From Maribacter sp. (GTDB taxonomy: Bacteria; Bacteroidota; Bacteroidia; Flavobacteriales; Flavobacteriaceae), in NCBI GenBank assembly GCA_020629415.1, contig JAHDDL010000005.1:38075-102074 (forward strand): a stretch of 64,000 nt of DNA, written 5' to 3'. Below the pieces are notes generated by a model that was given only the letters and a program-made list of their open reading frames with translations, was not told the DNA's origin and did not search any database. Every line of letters begins with the position of its first letter. Positions within the stretch are counted from its first letter, which is position 1. Positions 1-8,124 of this stretch are shown in pieces. Position numbers and translations under genes: made by a program.

Positions 1-290
1 AAAAGGGTCATTTCTTTCAAACGGAAATTTTCTTGGATGGGTATTATGTCAATATTCAGAACGATATTTTATTACCAGGTAATAATTTATCTACCGATGT
101 TTCTTCTACGGCATTATTATTGACTTTAGGTTATCAGTATAAAATAACTAAGGATATGTCCGTTTATTTAATAGGTGGTCGTTCCATTTATCAAAATAGT
201 GCGTTACGTAATGCACAAAGAGATGATATATTTACGTTGAACGATGCATCTGGTCTATATTTTAGAACAGGAATAAGAATAGGAATTTAA
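1..290 (+). CDS. C-terminal part of an outer-membrane beta-barrel-like protein (5' end outside window)
   Basis: The reading frame is already open at base 3 and runs without a stop to the TAA at 288-290, so the gene starts upstream of the window; the TTG at 33 is not a credible start. The visible part alternates polar and hydrophobic residues (for example SVYLIGG and YFRTGIRIGI), ends in a terminal hydrophobic strand, and has short polar turns, which is the pattern of an outer-membrane beta-barrel C-terminus. The specific family cannot be named. The sigma-54 activator-like gene follows after only 9 bases on the same strand, so the two are probably co-transcribed. Confidence 0.55.
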   Translation, partial: KGHFFQTEIFLDGYYVNIQNDILLPGNNLSTDVSSTALLLTLGYQYKITKDMSVYLIGGRSIYQNSALRNAQRDDIFTLNDASGLYFRTGIRIGI

Positions 291-299
291 AAAGCAGTT

Positions 300-1463
300 A
301 TGTCAAAGATATTAGTAATAGAAGATGAGGCGGCAATTAGAAGGGTATTGGTAAAAATTCTATCCGAAGAAAATGATACCTACTCCGTAGATGAAGCAGA
401 AGATGGATTGAAAGGGATTGAAATTATAAAGAACAATGATTATGACTTGGTATTATGTGATATAAAAATGCCAAAAATGGATGGGGTAGAGGTTCTTGAG
501 GCTGCTAGAAAAATTAAACCGGAAATTCCGTTTATCATGATTTCCGGACACGGAGATTTAGATACTGCGGTAAATACTATGCGCTTAGGGGCATTTGATT
601 ATATTTCCAAACCGCCAGATTTAAATAGGTTGCTTACTACGGTAAGAAATGCTTTAGATAGAAAGGTTCTGGTAGTAGAGAATAAAAACTTAAAGAAAAA
701 AGTTAGTAAGAATTACGAGATGATCGGTGAGAGTAGCGAAATTGGTACGATCAAGGAAATGATCGAAAAGGTTGCGCCTACTGATGCCCGTGTTTTAATA
801 ACCGGTTCTAACGGTACGGGTAAAGAATTAGTTGCACATTGGTTGCATGAAAAAAGTGCAAGAAGTTCCGGTGCTTTTATAGAGGTCAACTGTGCCGCAA
901 TACCGTCAGAATTAATTGAAAGTGAACTGTTCGGTCATGTAAAAGGTGCTTTTACATCTGCTGTCAAAGATAGGGCAGGAAAGTTTGAGGCTGCCAATAA
1001 AGGTACCATATTCCTAGATGAAATAGGTGATATGAGCCTTTCTGCACAGGCAAAAGTATTAAGAGCGCTACAAGAAAGCAAAATATCGCGTGTAGGTACG
1101 GATAAGGATATAAAAGTTGACGTTCGTGTGCTTGCCGCTACCAATAAAGATTTAAAGAAGGAAATTGAAAAAGGTAACTTTAGGGAAGATTTATACCACA
1201 GACTTGCGGTTATACTTATTCAAGTTCCTAGCTTGAACGATAGAAGAGATGATATACCTTTGTTAATAGAACATTTTTCTAAAAAGATTGCAGCGGAACA
1301 AGGTATGGCCGGTAAAACGTTTTCAGATAAAGCCATTAAGCTGTTAAAGGCATATGATTGGACGGGGAATATTCGTGAACTAAGAAATGTTGTTGAAAGA
1401 CTTATTATTCTTGGAGGTCAAGAAGTTTCAGAAGATGATGTAAAATTGTTTGCCAGTAAATAA
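300..1463 (+). CDS. NtrC-family response regulator with AAA+ domain but no DNA-binding domain
   Basis: The 387-residue protein has a receiver domain (residues 1-120; acidic pocket E8/D9/E10, phospho-acceptor D54 in LCDIKMPKMDG) followed by a sigma-54-interacting AAA+ domain (Walker A GSNGTGKE at 168-175; Walker B GTIFLDE at 235-241; an arginine-rich second-region helix with FREDLYHRL). The loop that contacts sigma-54, normally GAFTGA, reads GAFTSA (216-221). The family usually ends in a Fis-type helix-turn-helix, but this protein stops about 30 residues after NIRELRNVVERL, so no DNA-binding domain is present. By family knowledge it would couple phosphorylation to ATP-driven remodelling of RNA polymerase-sigma-54, possibly from solution or with a DNA-binding partner. 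It lies 9 bases behind the outer-membrane gene; no histidine kinase is visible nearby. Confidence 0.9.
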   Translation: MSKILVIEDEAAIRRVLVKILSEENDTYSVDEAEDGLKGIEIIKNNDYDLVLCDIKMPKMDGVEVLEAARKIKPEIPFIMISGHGDLDTAVNTMRLGAFDYISKPPDLNRLLTTVRNALDRKVLVVENKNLKKKVSKNYEMIGESSEIGTIKEMIEKVAPTDARVLITGSNGTGKELVAHWLHEKSARSSGAFIEVNCAAIPSELIESELFGHVKGAFTSAVKDRAGKFEAANKGTIFLDEIGDMSLSAQAKVLRALQESKISRVGTDKDIKVDVRVLAATNKDLKKEIEKGNFREDLYHRLAVILIQVPSLNDRRDDIPLLIEHFSKKIAAEQGMAGKTFSDKAIKLLKAYDWTGNIRELRNVVERLIILGGQEVSEDDVKLFASK

Positions 1464-1472
1464 GTGTTGTAA

Positions 1473-2168
1473 TTACTTTTTGTTGTTGCAATTGCCAATT
1501 TTATTTAATGCTTCTTGGGTAATCTCTTTGGTACGTAGGTTATAGTATTTACTACCTTCAGAGATATTGGGTTTTAATAATTGCGCTTCGCATTCATCAA
1601 AAATTCGGGTAGCAAAAGCTGTTGCGTCCTTACAATTAACACTTTCAACAACCTTGTTCAATGAAATACGATACTTTTCCAAGGAAGTGTCTATAGTTTT
1701 AAATAGGTCTTTTTTCTTTGTTATTTTTTTTGATGAAGAATTATTGGCAGAAGCATTCGTATTAATAGAGAGTGATTCGTTATCGTATGCACTTTCATGA
1801 GTTTCGTGAGACTCTAATACCAATATGGTGTTGTTGGTTAATTCTATAGATTTGTTCAAATAGCTTAAAGTACCTTCCAAAGTTGTAGATTTAGTGGCAA
1901 GTGACAATACTTCCATATTTTCTAACATACTTTCCTTTGCCAATTTACAACCACAAATATTTAATTGGTTCTTAGACTTTTCTAGGGCTCCTAATGCTCT
2001 GTAGGCGTAAAAACGTGCTTGGTTTATATCTTGGGTAAGTAATGCGGCATCTATCTGAGACTTGGCATAACCCATATTAGAATTGGCATATTCACACTCA
2101 ACATTTTTACCGAAAGAGGATAGGGACAGTAGTGCGATGGCACAGAAAAAAAAGAAATTTTTCTTCAT
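1473..2168 (-). CDS. Secreted protein of unknown function, helical and cysteine-containing
   Basis: The 231-residue product starts with a clear Sec signal peptide (MKKNFFFFCAIALLSLSSFG). The mature part is mostly predicted helix, with scattered cysteines (VECEY, NICGCKL, VNCKDA, DECEA, IGNCNNKK) that could form disulfides in the periplasm, and a Ser/Asn-rich linker near residues 130-150. I do not recognise the family. The gene converges on the NtrC-type gene with a gap of only 9 bases and no clear hairpin between them. It is divergent from the polyphosphate kinase gene. Confidence 0.75.
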   Translation of the reverse strand: MKKNFFFFCAIALLSLSSFGKNVECEYANSNMGYAKSQIDAALLTQDINQARFYAYRALGALEKSKNQLNICGCKLAKESMLENMEVLSLATKSTTLEGTLSYLNKSIELTNNTILVLESHETHESAYDNESLSINTNASANNSSSKKITKKKDLFKTIDTSLEKYRISLNKVVESVNCKDATAFATRIFDECEAQLLKPNISEGSKYYNLRTKEITQEALNKIGNCNNKK

Positions 2169-2352
2169 AAGTAGGTTATTTAGGTGTAAGATTTGGGACC
2201 TTACACGGGTAAATTTAGATGCTTTACCTTGTCGATAATATTATTTTCGATACAATACACATCAATCACGATAAAAGGAATTTGTGAGAAATGTATTACT
2301 TATATTTTACACCCCAATTAGTAAACATTAATATTAAATTTTATATTTCAGT

Positions 2353-3234
2353 GTGGATAAAATAAAAATAGACAATTATAGAACCAATAAAAATTTTAAA
2401 ATAGCTGATTATGAGACTTTTGAAGATTTTGGTAAATCTGAGAAAGAGCTCAAAAAAGAGTTATCGAAAATTAGAAGGGACCTAGGTGAATTTCAAGACA
2501 CTATTTACGCCCACGGAAAATATAGCATTTTGGTCTGCTTACAAGGAATGGATACTGCAGGCAAAGATAGTTTAATACGTGAGGTATTTAAAGATTTCAA
2601 TGTTAGCGGTGTTGAGGTGCATAGTTTTAAAGTTCCTACAGAATTAGAGCTTAGTCATAATTACTTGTGGCGACACTATTTAGTGCTGCCCGCCAAAGGA
2701 AAATTTGGGGTTTTCAATAGAACGCATTATGAAAATGTTTTGGTGACAAGAGTACACCCAGAGTATATTCTAAATGAACATATACCGGGTATACATACAG
2801 TTGATGATATTGATCAAAAATTTTGGGACAAAAGATTTGAACAGATCAATGATTTTGAAAAGCACCTTGCCGAGAACGGTACTTTAATCTTTAAGTTCTT
2901 TTTAAACTTGTCTAAAGAGGAACAAAGGCAAAGGTTATTAAGACGACTAGCTATTAAAGAAAAACATTGGAAATTTTCACCAGGAGATTTAAAAGAACGT
3001 AAGTTATGGGACAAATATCAAGATTGTTATGAAGAAGCAATATCTAGAACTACGCATGATCATGCACCATGGTTTGCGATACCTGCGGATAACAAAAAAG
3101 CAACGCGCATTATAGTGGCATCCATTCTACTGGAATCGTTAAAAAAATACAAAGATATTAAGGAGCCTATGTTGAGCGAAAAAATAATGGCTAATTTAGA
3201 CAGCTATGAAGAACAATTACAAAGTGAAAAGTAA
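2353..3234 (+). CDS. Polyphosphate kinase 2 family protein (PPK2, class III-like)
   Basis: The 293-residue protein has the PPK2 P-loop GMDTAGKDS (residues 65-73) and the lid region FNRTHYENVLVTRVHPE (about 121-137), followed by the conserved FFLNLSKEEQRQRL and HWKFSPGDLKER segments. PPK2 enzymes transfer phosphate between polyphosphate and nucleotides; the overall pattern (long N-terminal helix, single domain, NRTHYE lid) resembles class III enzymes, which phosphorylate AMP and ADP, but the class is inferred from memory of the motifs. The start is GTG; no in-frame ATG lies nearby. Its last 29 bases overlap the start of the M28 peptidase gene in another frame. Confidence 0.9.
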   Translation: MDKIKIDNYRTNKNFKIADYETFEDFGKSEKELKKELSKIRRDLGEFQDTIYAHGKYSILVCLQGMDTAGKDSLIREVFKDFNVSGVEVHSFKVPTELELSHNYLWRHYLVLPAKGKFGVFNRTHYENVLVTRVHPEYILNEHIPGIHTVDDIDQKFWDKRFEQINDFEKHLAENGTLIFKFFLNLSKEEQRQRLLRRLAIKEKHWKFSPGDLKERKLWDKYQDCYEEAISRTTHDHAPWFAIPADNKKATRIIVASILLESLKKYKDIKEPMLSEKIMANLDSYEEQLQSEK

Positions 3235-4600
3235 GCTTGTTTTATTTTTTGTTATCGCTTTCACATATGTGGGGCTTTCGCAGAATACGGATCAAGATCA
3301 AATAAAGAAGCTTTATAATACCGCTCTTACAGAAGGGGACGGTTACAATTGGTTAAATTATCTATCTAATCAAATAGGAGGGCGACTTTCTGGATCTATA
3401 CAGGCTCAACAAGCTGTAGACTATACAAAGGCGCAATTAGATTCTTTGGGCCTGGACAATGTTTGGCTTCAACCGGTTATGGTACCTAAATGGGTAAGGG
3501 GTACGCCAGAGTTTGCCTATTTTGAGACTTCGCCCGGAACTACTACTAATGTGCCTATATGTGCTATAGGTGGTTCTGTAGCAACTCCGTCTAATGGTGT
3601 AAAGGCAAATATAATTGAGGTGCAAGGTATTGAGCAGCTGGCGGATATTGGGAAAGATAAGATCCAGGGTAAAATAGTTTTCTATAATAAACCGATGGAT
3701 GCTACACAAATTAGCACCTTTACGGCTTATTCTAATTGTGTAGACCAACGTTATGCAGGCGCATTGGAGGCTTCAGCATATGGGGCGGTTGGTGTTATTG
3801 TGCGATCCATGAATCTTCGTTTGGACGATTATCCACATACCGGGTCAATGAATTATGGGGAGCAACCATTATCAGAAAGAATTCCTGCGGCGGCAATCAG
3901 TACCAATGCCGCAGAATTATTGAGTACTTCGTTAAAATTAAATCCTGCGATCAATTTTTATTTTAAACAGAATTGTAAGCAATTCAATGATGTGGAATCA
4001 TATAATGTTATCGGTGAAATTACGGGAGCAACACATCCGGAAGAAATTATCGTTGTTGGCGGCCATTTAGATTCTTGGGATCTAGGCGATGGTTCCCACG
4101 ATGACGGCGCAGGTTGTGTTCAAAGTATGGAGGTTTTAAATCTTTTTAAGAAAACCGGTTACAAGCCAAATCGTACGGTTAGGGTGGTCCTTTTTATGAA
4201 TGAGGAAAATGGTTTAAGAGGCGGTAAAAAATATGCTGAAATAGCAAGCACCAAAAATGAAAAGCACATTTTTGCTTTAGAAAGTGATTCTGGCGGCTTT
4301 TCTCCTCGTGGGTTTTCATTTGAAAGTTCTGATGAAGATTTTGAAAAGGTATTGACCTGGAAAAGTCTGTTTAAACCATATTTAGTGCATTATTTTGAAA
4401 AAGGGTTCAGTGGAGCCGATATTGGTCCGTTGAAAAAAGATGGGTTGGTTTTGGCAGGTTTAAGACCAGATTCTCAACGTTATTTTGATCATCATCATGC
4501 AGAGAACGATACGTTTGAACATGTTAACAAAAGAGAGCTTCAGTTAGGTGCCGCTTCTATGGCCAGTTTAATATACTTGGTAGATAAATACGGATTTTAA
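3206..4600 (+). CDS. Secreted M28-family zinc metallopeptidase with PA domain
   Basis: The 464-residue protein has an N-terminal signal peptide (hydrophobic core LVLFFVIAFTYVGLSQ), a PA-like insertion (about 130-250) and an M28 catalytic domain. The metal ligands are visible: GGHLDSWD (H287), SHDDGAG (bridging D299), MNEENG (general-base and ligand glutamates near 331-332), LESDSGG and the late histidine in HHHAENDTFEHVN. The family removes N-terminal residues or dipeptides from peptides in two-zinc catalysis; substrate specificity cannot be read. The start overlaps the PPK2 gene by 29 bases; a GTG six codons later (3224) would shorten the overlap and still leave a good signal peptide. Confidence 0.9.
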   Translation: MKNNYKVKSKLVLFFVIAFTYVGLSQNTDQDQIKKLYNTALTEGDGYNWLNYLSNQIGGRLSGSIQAQQAVDYTKAQLDSLGLDNVWLQPVMVPKWVRGTPEFAYFETSPGTTTNVPICAIGGSVATPSNGVKANIIEVQGIEQLADIGKDKIQGKIVFYNKPMDATQISTFTAYSNCVDQRYAGALEASAYGAVGVIVRSMNLRLDDYPHTGSMNYGEQPLSERIPAAAISTNAAELLSTSLKLNPAINFYFKQNCKQFNDVESYNVIGEITGATHPEEIIVVGGHLDSWDLGDGSHDDGAGCVQSMEVLNLFKKTGYKPNRTVRVVLFMNEENGLRGGKKYAEIASTKNEKHIFALESDSGGFSPRGFSFESSDEDFEKVLTWKSLFKPYLVHYFEKGFSGADIGPLKKDGLVLAGLRPDSQRYFDHHHAENDTFEHVNKRELQLGAASMASLIYLVDKYGF

Positions 4601-4681
4601 TATCTTTTATAATTACGATAGTGGTCAAGTTTTCTAATTGGGCTTTTAAGATGATGAAATGTACAAATGGTTAAATTTATT

Positions 4682-4689
4682 TACCTTTG
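4682..4689 (+). promoter_or_regulatory. -7 promoter box of the peptidyl-prolyl isomerase gene
   Basis: TACCTTTG matches the Bacteroidota -7 consensus TAnnTTTG. It lies 22 bases before the ATG at 4711 and includes the TTG codon at 4687, so that TTG is part of the promoter, not a start codon. Confidence 0.6.
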
Positions 4690-4710
4690 CCGGATACTAA
4701 AAAAATAAAA

Positions 4711-5643
4711 ATGGAAGACGGAATTTACGCCAAGTTCAATACAAGTAAAGGCGAAATACTAGTAAAATTAACTCACGATAAAACGCCAGGTACGGTAGGT
4801 AACTTTGTAGCTCTTGCTGAGGGCGATAAGGAAAATAGTGCCAAGGGTAAAGGAGAACCTTATTACAATGGTCTAAAATTTCATAGGGTTATTCCAGATT
4901 TTATGATTCAAGGTGGTTGTCCTCAAGGTAGAGGAACTGGTGACGCCGGTTATAAATTTGATGATGAATTTCACCCAGAATTAAAACATGATGCACCTGG
5001 TGTACTTTCAATGGCAAATTCTGGTCCCGGTACCAACGGTAGTCAATTTTTTATAACTCATGTACCTACACCTTGGTTAGATAACAAACATACCGTTTTT
5101 GGTCATGTTGAAGCTGGCCAAGAAGTAGTTGATGCCATCGCACAAGATGATGTAATAGATTCATTAGAAATAGTTAGGGTCGGTGATGCTGCACAGCAGT
5201 GGAATGCATTAAAAGCTTTTGAAGATTTCAACGCTTCTGGTGAGGCAAGGTTGGCGGCAGAAAAAGCAAAGCAGGAAGCTGAACTTGATAAAGTAGCTGC
5301 CGGTTTTGATTCTACACCATCTGGTCTTCGTTATAAAATGATTCAGAAAGGTGATGGCGCCAAAGCTGTTAAAGGTGAAAAAGTTTCTGTACATTATGAA
5401 GGGTCTCTTTTGAACGGACAGGTTTTTGATTCATCTTACAAACGTAATTCTCCTATAGATTTTCAATTGGGCATAGGTCAAGTAATACCAGGTTGGGATG
5501 AAGGTATTGCTCTCTTACAAGTAGGTGATAAGGCACGTTTTGTAATCCCTTCAGATTTGGCTTACGGATCAGCTGGTGCTGGTGGGGTAATACCGCCAAA
5601 TGCCACACTAATTTTTGATGTAGAGTTAATGAAAGTAGGTTAG
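4711..5643 (+). CDS. Fused cyclophilin-FKBP peptidyl-prolyl cis-trans isomerase
   Basis: Starting at the ATG at 4711 the protein has 310 residues and no signal peptide. Residues 1-165 are a cyclophilin domain ([35 protein letters not shown], including the catalytic Arg and the Phe/Trp pocket). A charged helical linker (about 165-200, rich in A/E/K) leads to an FKBP domain (about 205-310; [47 protein letters not shown]). Both folds catalyse proline isomerisation, so this is a dual-family immunophilin, probably a cytoplasmic folding helper. The upstream TTG at 4687 sits in the -7 box and is rejected. A strong hairpin terminator follows. Confidence 0.95.
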   Translation: MEDGIYAKFNTSKGEILVKLTHDKTPGTVGNFVALAEGDKENSAKGKGEPYYNGLKFHRVIPDFMIQGGCPQGRGTGDAGYKFDDEFHPELKHDAPGVLSMANSGPGTNGSQFFITHVPTPWLDNKHTVFGHVEAGQEVVDAIAQDDVIDSLEIVRVGDAAQQWNALKAFEDFNASGEARLAAEKAKQEAELDKVAAGFDSTPSGLRYKMIQKGDGAKAVKGEKVSVHYEGSLLNGQVFDSSYKRNSPIDFQLGIGQVIPGWDEGIALLQVGDKARFVIPSDLAYGSAGAGGVIPPNATLIFDVELMKVG

Positions 5644-5670
5644 TACCTAATTTCTTTATATAAAATAGAG

Positions 5671-5703
5671 CACCTATATCTCTTCTGATATAGGTGTTTT
5701 TTT
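5671..5703 (+). terminator. Rho-independent terminator of the cyclophilin-FKBP gene
   Basis: A perfect 10-bp stem CACCTATATC / GATATAGGTG with a 6-base loop is followed by seven T. It starts 27 bases after the stop codon. Confidence 0.85.
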
Positions 5704-5709
5704 CGATGC

Positions 5710-5796
5710 TTATTTTTTTCGGGTAACGAAGCTTCCTAAAAGCAAAATTACGTTCACTGCCATCAAAATTAAAAATACGGTCAAAAATGTGGTCAT
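5710..5796 (-). CDS. Possible 28-aa single-pass membrane peptide
   Basis: A short ORF on the minus strand begins with ATG (5796-5794), reads MTTFLTVFLILMAVNVILLL and then GSFVTRKK, and stops at 5710. It is one hydrophobic helix of about 20 residues with a polar start and a basic C-terminal end (TRKK), a sensible topology with the positive end in the cytoplasm. It fills an otherwise empty gap between two terminators. No obvious ribosome-binding site or consensus -7 box was seen upstream, so expression is uncertain; a chance hydrophobic ORF in AT-rich DNA is the alternative. Confidence 0.35.
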   Translation of the reverse strand: MTTFLTVFLILMAVNVILLLGSFVTRKK

Positions 5797-5900
5797 AAAT
5801 ACATAGTATTAGGTCGGGGAACCGTTCTTGTTTAATCAATAGATATGTATTTATATAAAAGGTTGCGTTTAGGTTCAACATTTTTTTTATAAAATGGGCA

Positions 5901-5931
5901 AAAAAAACCCGAACCAATGGTTCGGGTTTTT
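5901..5931 (-). terminator. Bidirectional terminator downstream of the cold-shock gene
   Basis: The 8-bp stem CCCGAACC / GGTTCGGG with a 3-base loop is flanked by seven A on the left and a T run on the right. It lies 26 bases past the stop of the minus-strand cold-shock gene and could also stop rightward transcripts. Confidence 0.85.
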
Positions 5932-5956
5932 AACTATAAAAAAGTTAAATCTTTAC

Positions 5957-6151
5957 CTAGTCAATTACTTTCACATTAACGGCGTTTAATCCTTTTTTAC
6001 CTTGTTGTAGTTCAAATTCTACAACATCACCTTCACGAACTTCATCGATTAAGCCAGAAATGTGTACAAAATGATCTTCGTTTGAACCATCTTCAGTGAT
6101 AAATCCGTAACCTTTAGAATCATTGAAGAATTTTACTGTTCCTTTACTCAT
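5957..6151 (-). CDS. CspA-family cold-shock protein
   Basis: The 64-residue single-domain protein carries RNP1 (KGYGFI) and RNP2 (DHFVHI) of the cold-shock domain and begins with the typical MSKGTVKFFN. Such proteins bind single-stranded RNA and DNA and melt RNA structure. It is monocistronic, with its own terminator. Upstream, on the minus strand, TATCTTCG (6188-6181) is a one-mismatch version of the -7 consensus about 30 bases before the start codon, giving a short leader rather than the long leader of enterobacterial cspA. Confidence 0.95.
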   Translation of the reverse strand: MSKGTVKFFNDSKGYGFITEDGSNEDHFVHISGLIDEVREGDVVEFELQQGKKGLNAVNVKVID

Positions 6152-6180
6152 AATAGAAAAATTAAATATTAATTAAAGAG

Positions 6181-6188
6181 CGAAGATA
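6181..6188 (-). promoter_or_regulatory. Possible -7 box of the cold-shock gene
   Basis: TATCTTCG (read on the minus strand) differs from TAnnTTTG at one position and lies 29 bases upstream of the start codon at 6151. No -33 element was recognised. Confidence 0.3.
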
Positions 6189-6280
6189 GTTTTTTTTTGT
6201 TTAAAAACTTAAAATCTTGTACGTTATCTTATGGTTAACAAATATCTTCTAAAGTATTGAGAATGAACTTGTTTTTATTG

Positions 6281-6919
6281 TTATGCACTAGGGTCTGGTG
6301 TCATTCTTAAATACGGTTTTACCTCCGTAATTCCTTTTGAAAAAATGCCCTTTGCATCTTCGGTAGATATTGCCGGACTCACCACCACATCCTTGCCATG
6401 CTCCCAATTTGCTGGTGTGGCAACCTTATGATTTGCGGTAAGTTGTAAGGAATCTACTACTCTTAAAAGCTCATAAAAGTTTCTTCCTGTAGATGCCGGG
6501 TAGGTCAAAGTAAGTTTTACGGTTTTATCTGGTGCAATAATAAATACAGAACGAACGGTTAAGTTATTGTCTGCATTTGGGTGGATCATATCATATAGGT
6601 CAGAAACTTTTTTATCCTCATCTGCAATGATAGGAAAATTTACTACCGTGTTTTGAACTTCGTTAATGTCTTTGATCCATTCTGCGTGAGAAGCGGCACC
6701 ATCAACACTTAATGCGATCATTTTTACGTTACGCTTGTCAAATTCATCTTTAAATTTAGCTGCCGTACCCAATTCTGTAGTACAAACTGGAGTAAAATCT
6801 GCCGGGTGTGAAAACAAAATTCCCCAACTATCGCCTAAGTAATCGTAAAAGTTAATAGTTCCCATTGAACTGTCTGCCGTAAAATTAGGTGCTTTGTCAC
6901 CTAAGCGTAATGTTGCCAT
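6281..6919 (-). CDS. 1-Cys peroxiredoxin (Prx6 type)
   Basis: The 212-residue protein has the peroxidatic cysteine C46 in HPADFTPVCTTE, the Prx6-type length and C-terminal extension (VATPANWEHGKDVVV and KPYLRMTPDP). C46 is the only cysteine in the protein, so it must work as a 1-Cys enzyme that needs an external thiol to be re-reduced. It would reduce hydrogen peroxide and alkyl hydroperoxides in the cytoplasm. The gene stands alone, convergent with nothing close and divergent from the DinB-like gene. Confidence 0.95.
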   Translation of the reverse strand: MATLRLGDKAPNFTADSSMGTINFYDYLGDSWGILFSHPADFTPVCTTELGTAAKFKDEFDKRNVKMIALSVDGAASHAEWIKDINEVQNTVVNFPIIADEDKKVSDLYDMIHPNADNNLTVRSVFIIAPDKTVKLTLTYPASTGRNFYELLRVVDSLQLTANHKVATPANWEHGKDVVVSPAISTEDAKGIFSKGITEVKPYLRMTPDPSA

Positions 6920-7030
6920 ATTTATATTTTTTAATGTGTTTTATTTTATATCCTATAAAATTAGTAGATTATTTAGCGAAGCCTAAAGTTTTAGGGTTAA
7001 AAGTCTATTAAAATTTTCTACTTTTAGTTT

Positions 7031-7567
7031 ATGGAAGATTTAGAAAAATTAAAGTACCCAATAGGGCATTTTGAGTGTCCTGAGGATATAACTAATGCGC
7101 ATATTGATCAGTGGATTTTAGATTTGGAAACATTGCCTAACAGATTGACCATCTTGGTAAATGATTTTTCTGAAACGCAACTGGATACTCCTTATAGAGA
7201 GGGTGGCTGGACGGTTAGGCAAGTAATTCATCATATGGCGGATAGTCACCACCATAGTTATGCCAGATTTAAATGGGCATTGACAGAAAATAGACCTCTT
7301 ATTAAGGTCTATGAAGAAAAGTTGTGGAGTGAGCTTATAGATGCTAAAACGGCACCGATTTCTCTTTCGCTTTCATATTTGACGGCTTTGCATGCAAAAT
7401 TGGTCTATATGTGTAAAAGGCTAACACCTGAGGATTTAAAGAAAAGTTACATTCATCCGGAAGGGAATGTCAATGTTTCTGTAGCGGAAAATATTGGCAA
7501 ATACGCTTGGCATAGCAATCATCATTTTGCACATATTGAAACTTTGGCCCAGCGAAAATCCTGGTAG
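7031..7567 (+). CDS. DinB-superfamily (YfiT/BstA-like) metal-dependent protein
   Basis: The 178-residue protein matches the YfiT-type pattern: YPIGHFECP at the start, GGWTVRQVIHHMADSHHH (residues about 57-74) and the late histidines in YAWHSNHHFAHI, which together give the metal-binding histidine triad of the DinB/YfiT four-helix bundle. Relatives are bacillithiol or other thiol S-transferases and uncharacterised hydrolases; the substrate here is unknown. Its stop lies 5 bases from the stop of the convergent acetyltransferase gene. Confidence 0.85.
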   Translation: MEDLEKLKYPIGHFECPEDITNAHIDQWILDLETLPNRLTILVNDFSETQLDTPYREGGWTVRQVIHHMADSHHHSYARFKWALTENRPLIKVYEEKLWSELIDAKTAPISLSLSYLTALHAKLVYMCKRLTPEDLKKSYIHPEGNVNVSVAENIGKYAWHSNHHFAHIETLAQRKSW

Positions 7568-7572
7568 GCAAA

Positions 7573-8100
7573 TTATAAATCTTTCTTTAATAAATACATT
7601 GGTTTTTCGTTTTCAATAACGTTACTGAACGGTACTTGGGTACTAGTTACTATCCCAAATGAATTGGATTGGTAAAAATGTAGTGCGGAACCCTTCTGCA
7701 TAGCTTCTAAAAATATTGCTTTTTTAGAATTTGCCCTGGCTATTTTTTCAACAAATTCTAAGCTTTTGGTTCCTATACCTTTGCCGGAGAATTCATTTAA
7801 AATATAAATTTTGTCAAGATATAGGGCTTCGGTCTTGTCATAGCCCTGTATTTTTTTGTGTAACGTAATTTTTAATATACCTATGTATTTCGTATCTGTT
7901 TTTATGATATATAACAAGGTGTTTTTGTCCTTTTCTTCATGCAATAAAACCTCTTTGGTAAAACTATTTTCTATATAGGTACTGGTGTCCCCATAAGGCC
8001 AAAGATGTGTATAATGTTGATTATAAGCTTTGGTGCCTATTTCAATATAGGTGTCGTAAAGTTCCGGTTTCAGTAGTATAAACTGAATTTTATACTGCAT
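7573..8100 (-). CDS. GNAT-family N-acetyltransferase
   Basis: The 175-residue protein has the GNAT core: a strand ending in YLDKIYI, then the acetyl-CoA pyrophosphate loop EFSGKGIGTKSLEFV (motif A) and a C-terminal LHFYQSNSFGIV segment typical of motif B. It would transfer an acetyl group from acetyl-CoA to an amine or protein; the substrate is not readable. The thioredoxin-like gene lies 24 bases upstream on the same strand, so the two may be co-transcribed. Confidence 0.85.
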   Translation of the reverse strand: MQYKIQFILLKPELYDTYIEIGTKAYNQHYTHLWPYGDTSTYIENSFTKEVLLHEEKDKNTLLYIIKTDTKYIGILKITLHKKIQGYDKTEALYLDKIYILNEFSGKGIGTKSLEFVEKIARANSKKAIFLEAMQKGSALHFYQSNSFGIVTSTQVPFSNVIENEKPMYLLKKDL

Positions 8101-8124
8101 TTTAAAAAGTTGATTTCAATGAGG

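Noticed and set aside
5453..5917. 154-aa minus-strand ORF opposite the end of the isomerase gene
   Set aside because: It runs through the FKBP domain and the terminator and has no domain or codon pattern of its own; it is a shadow of the real gene.
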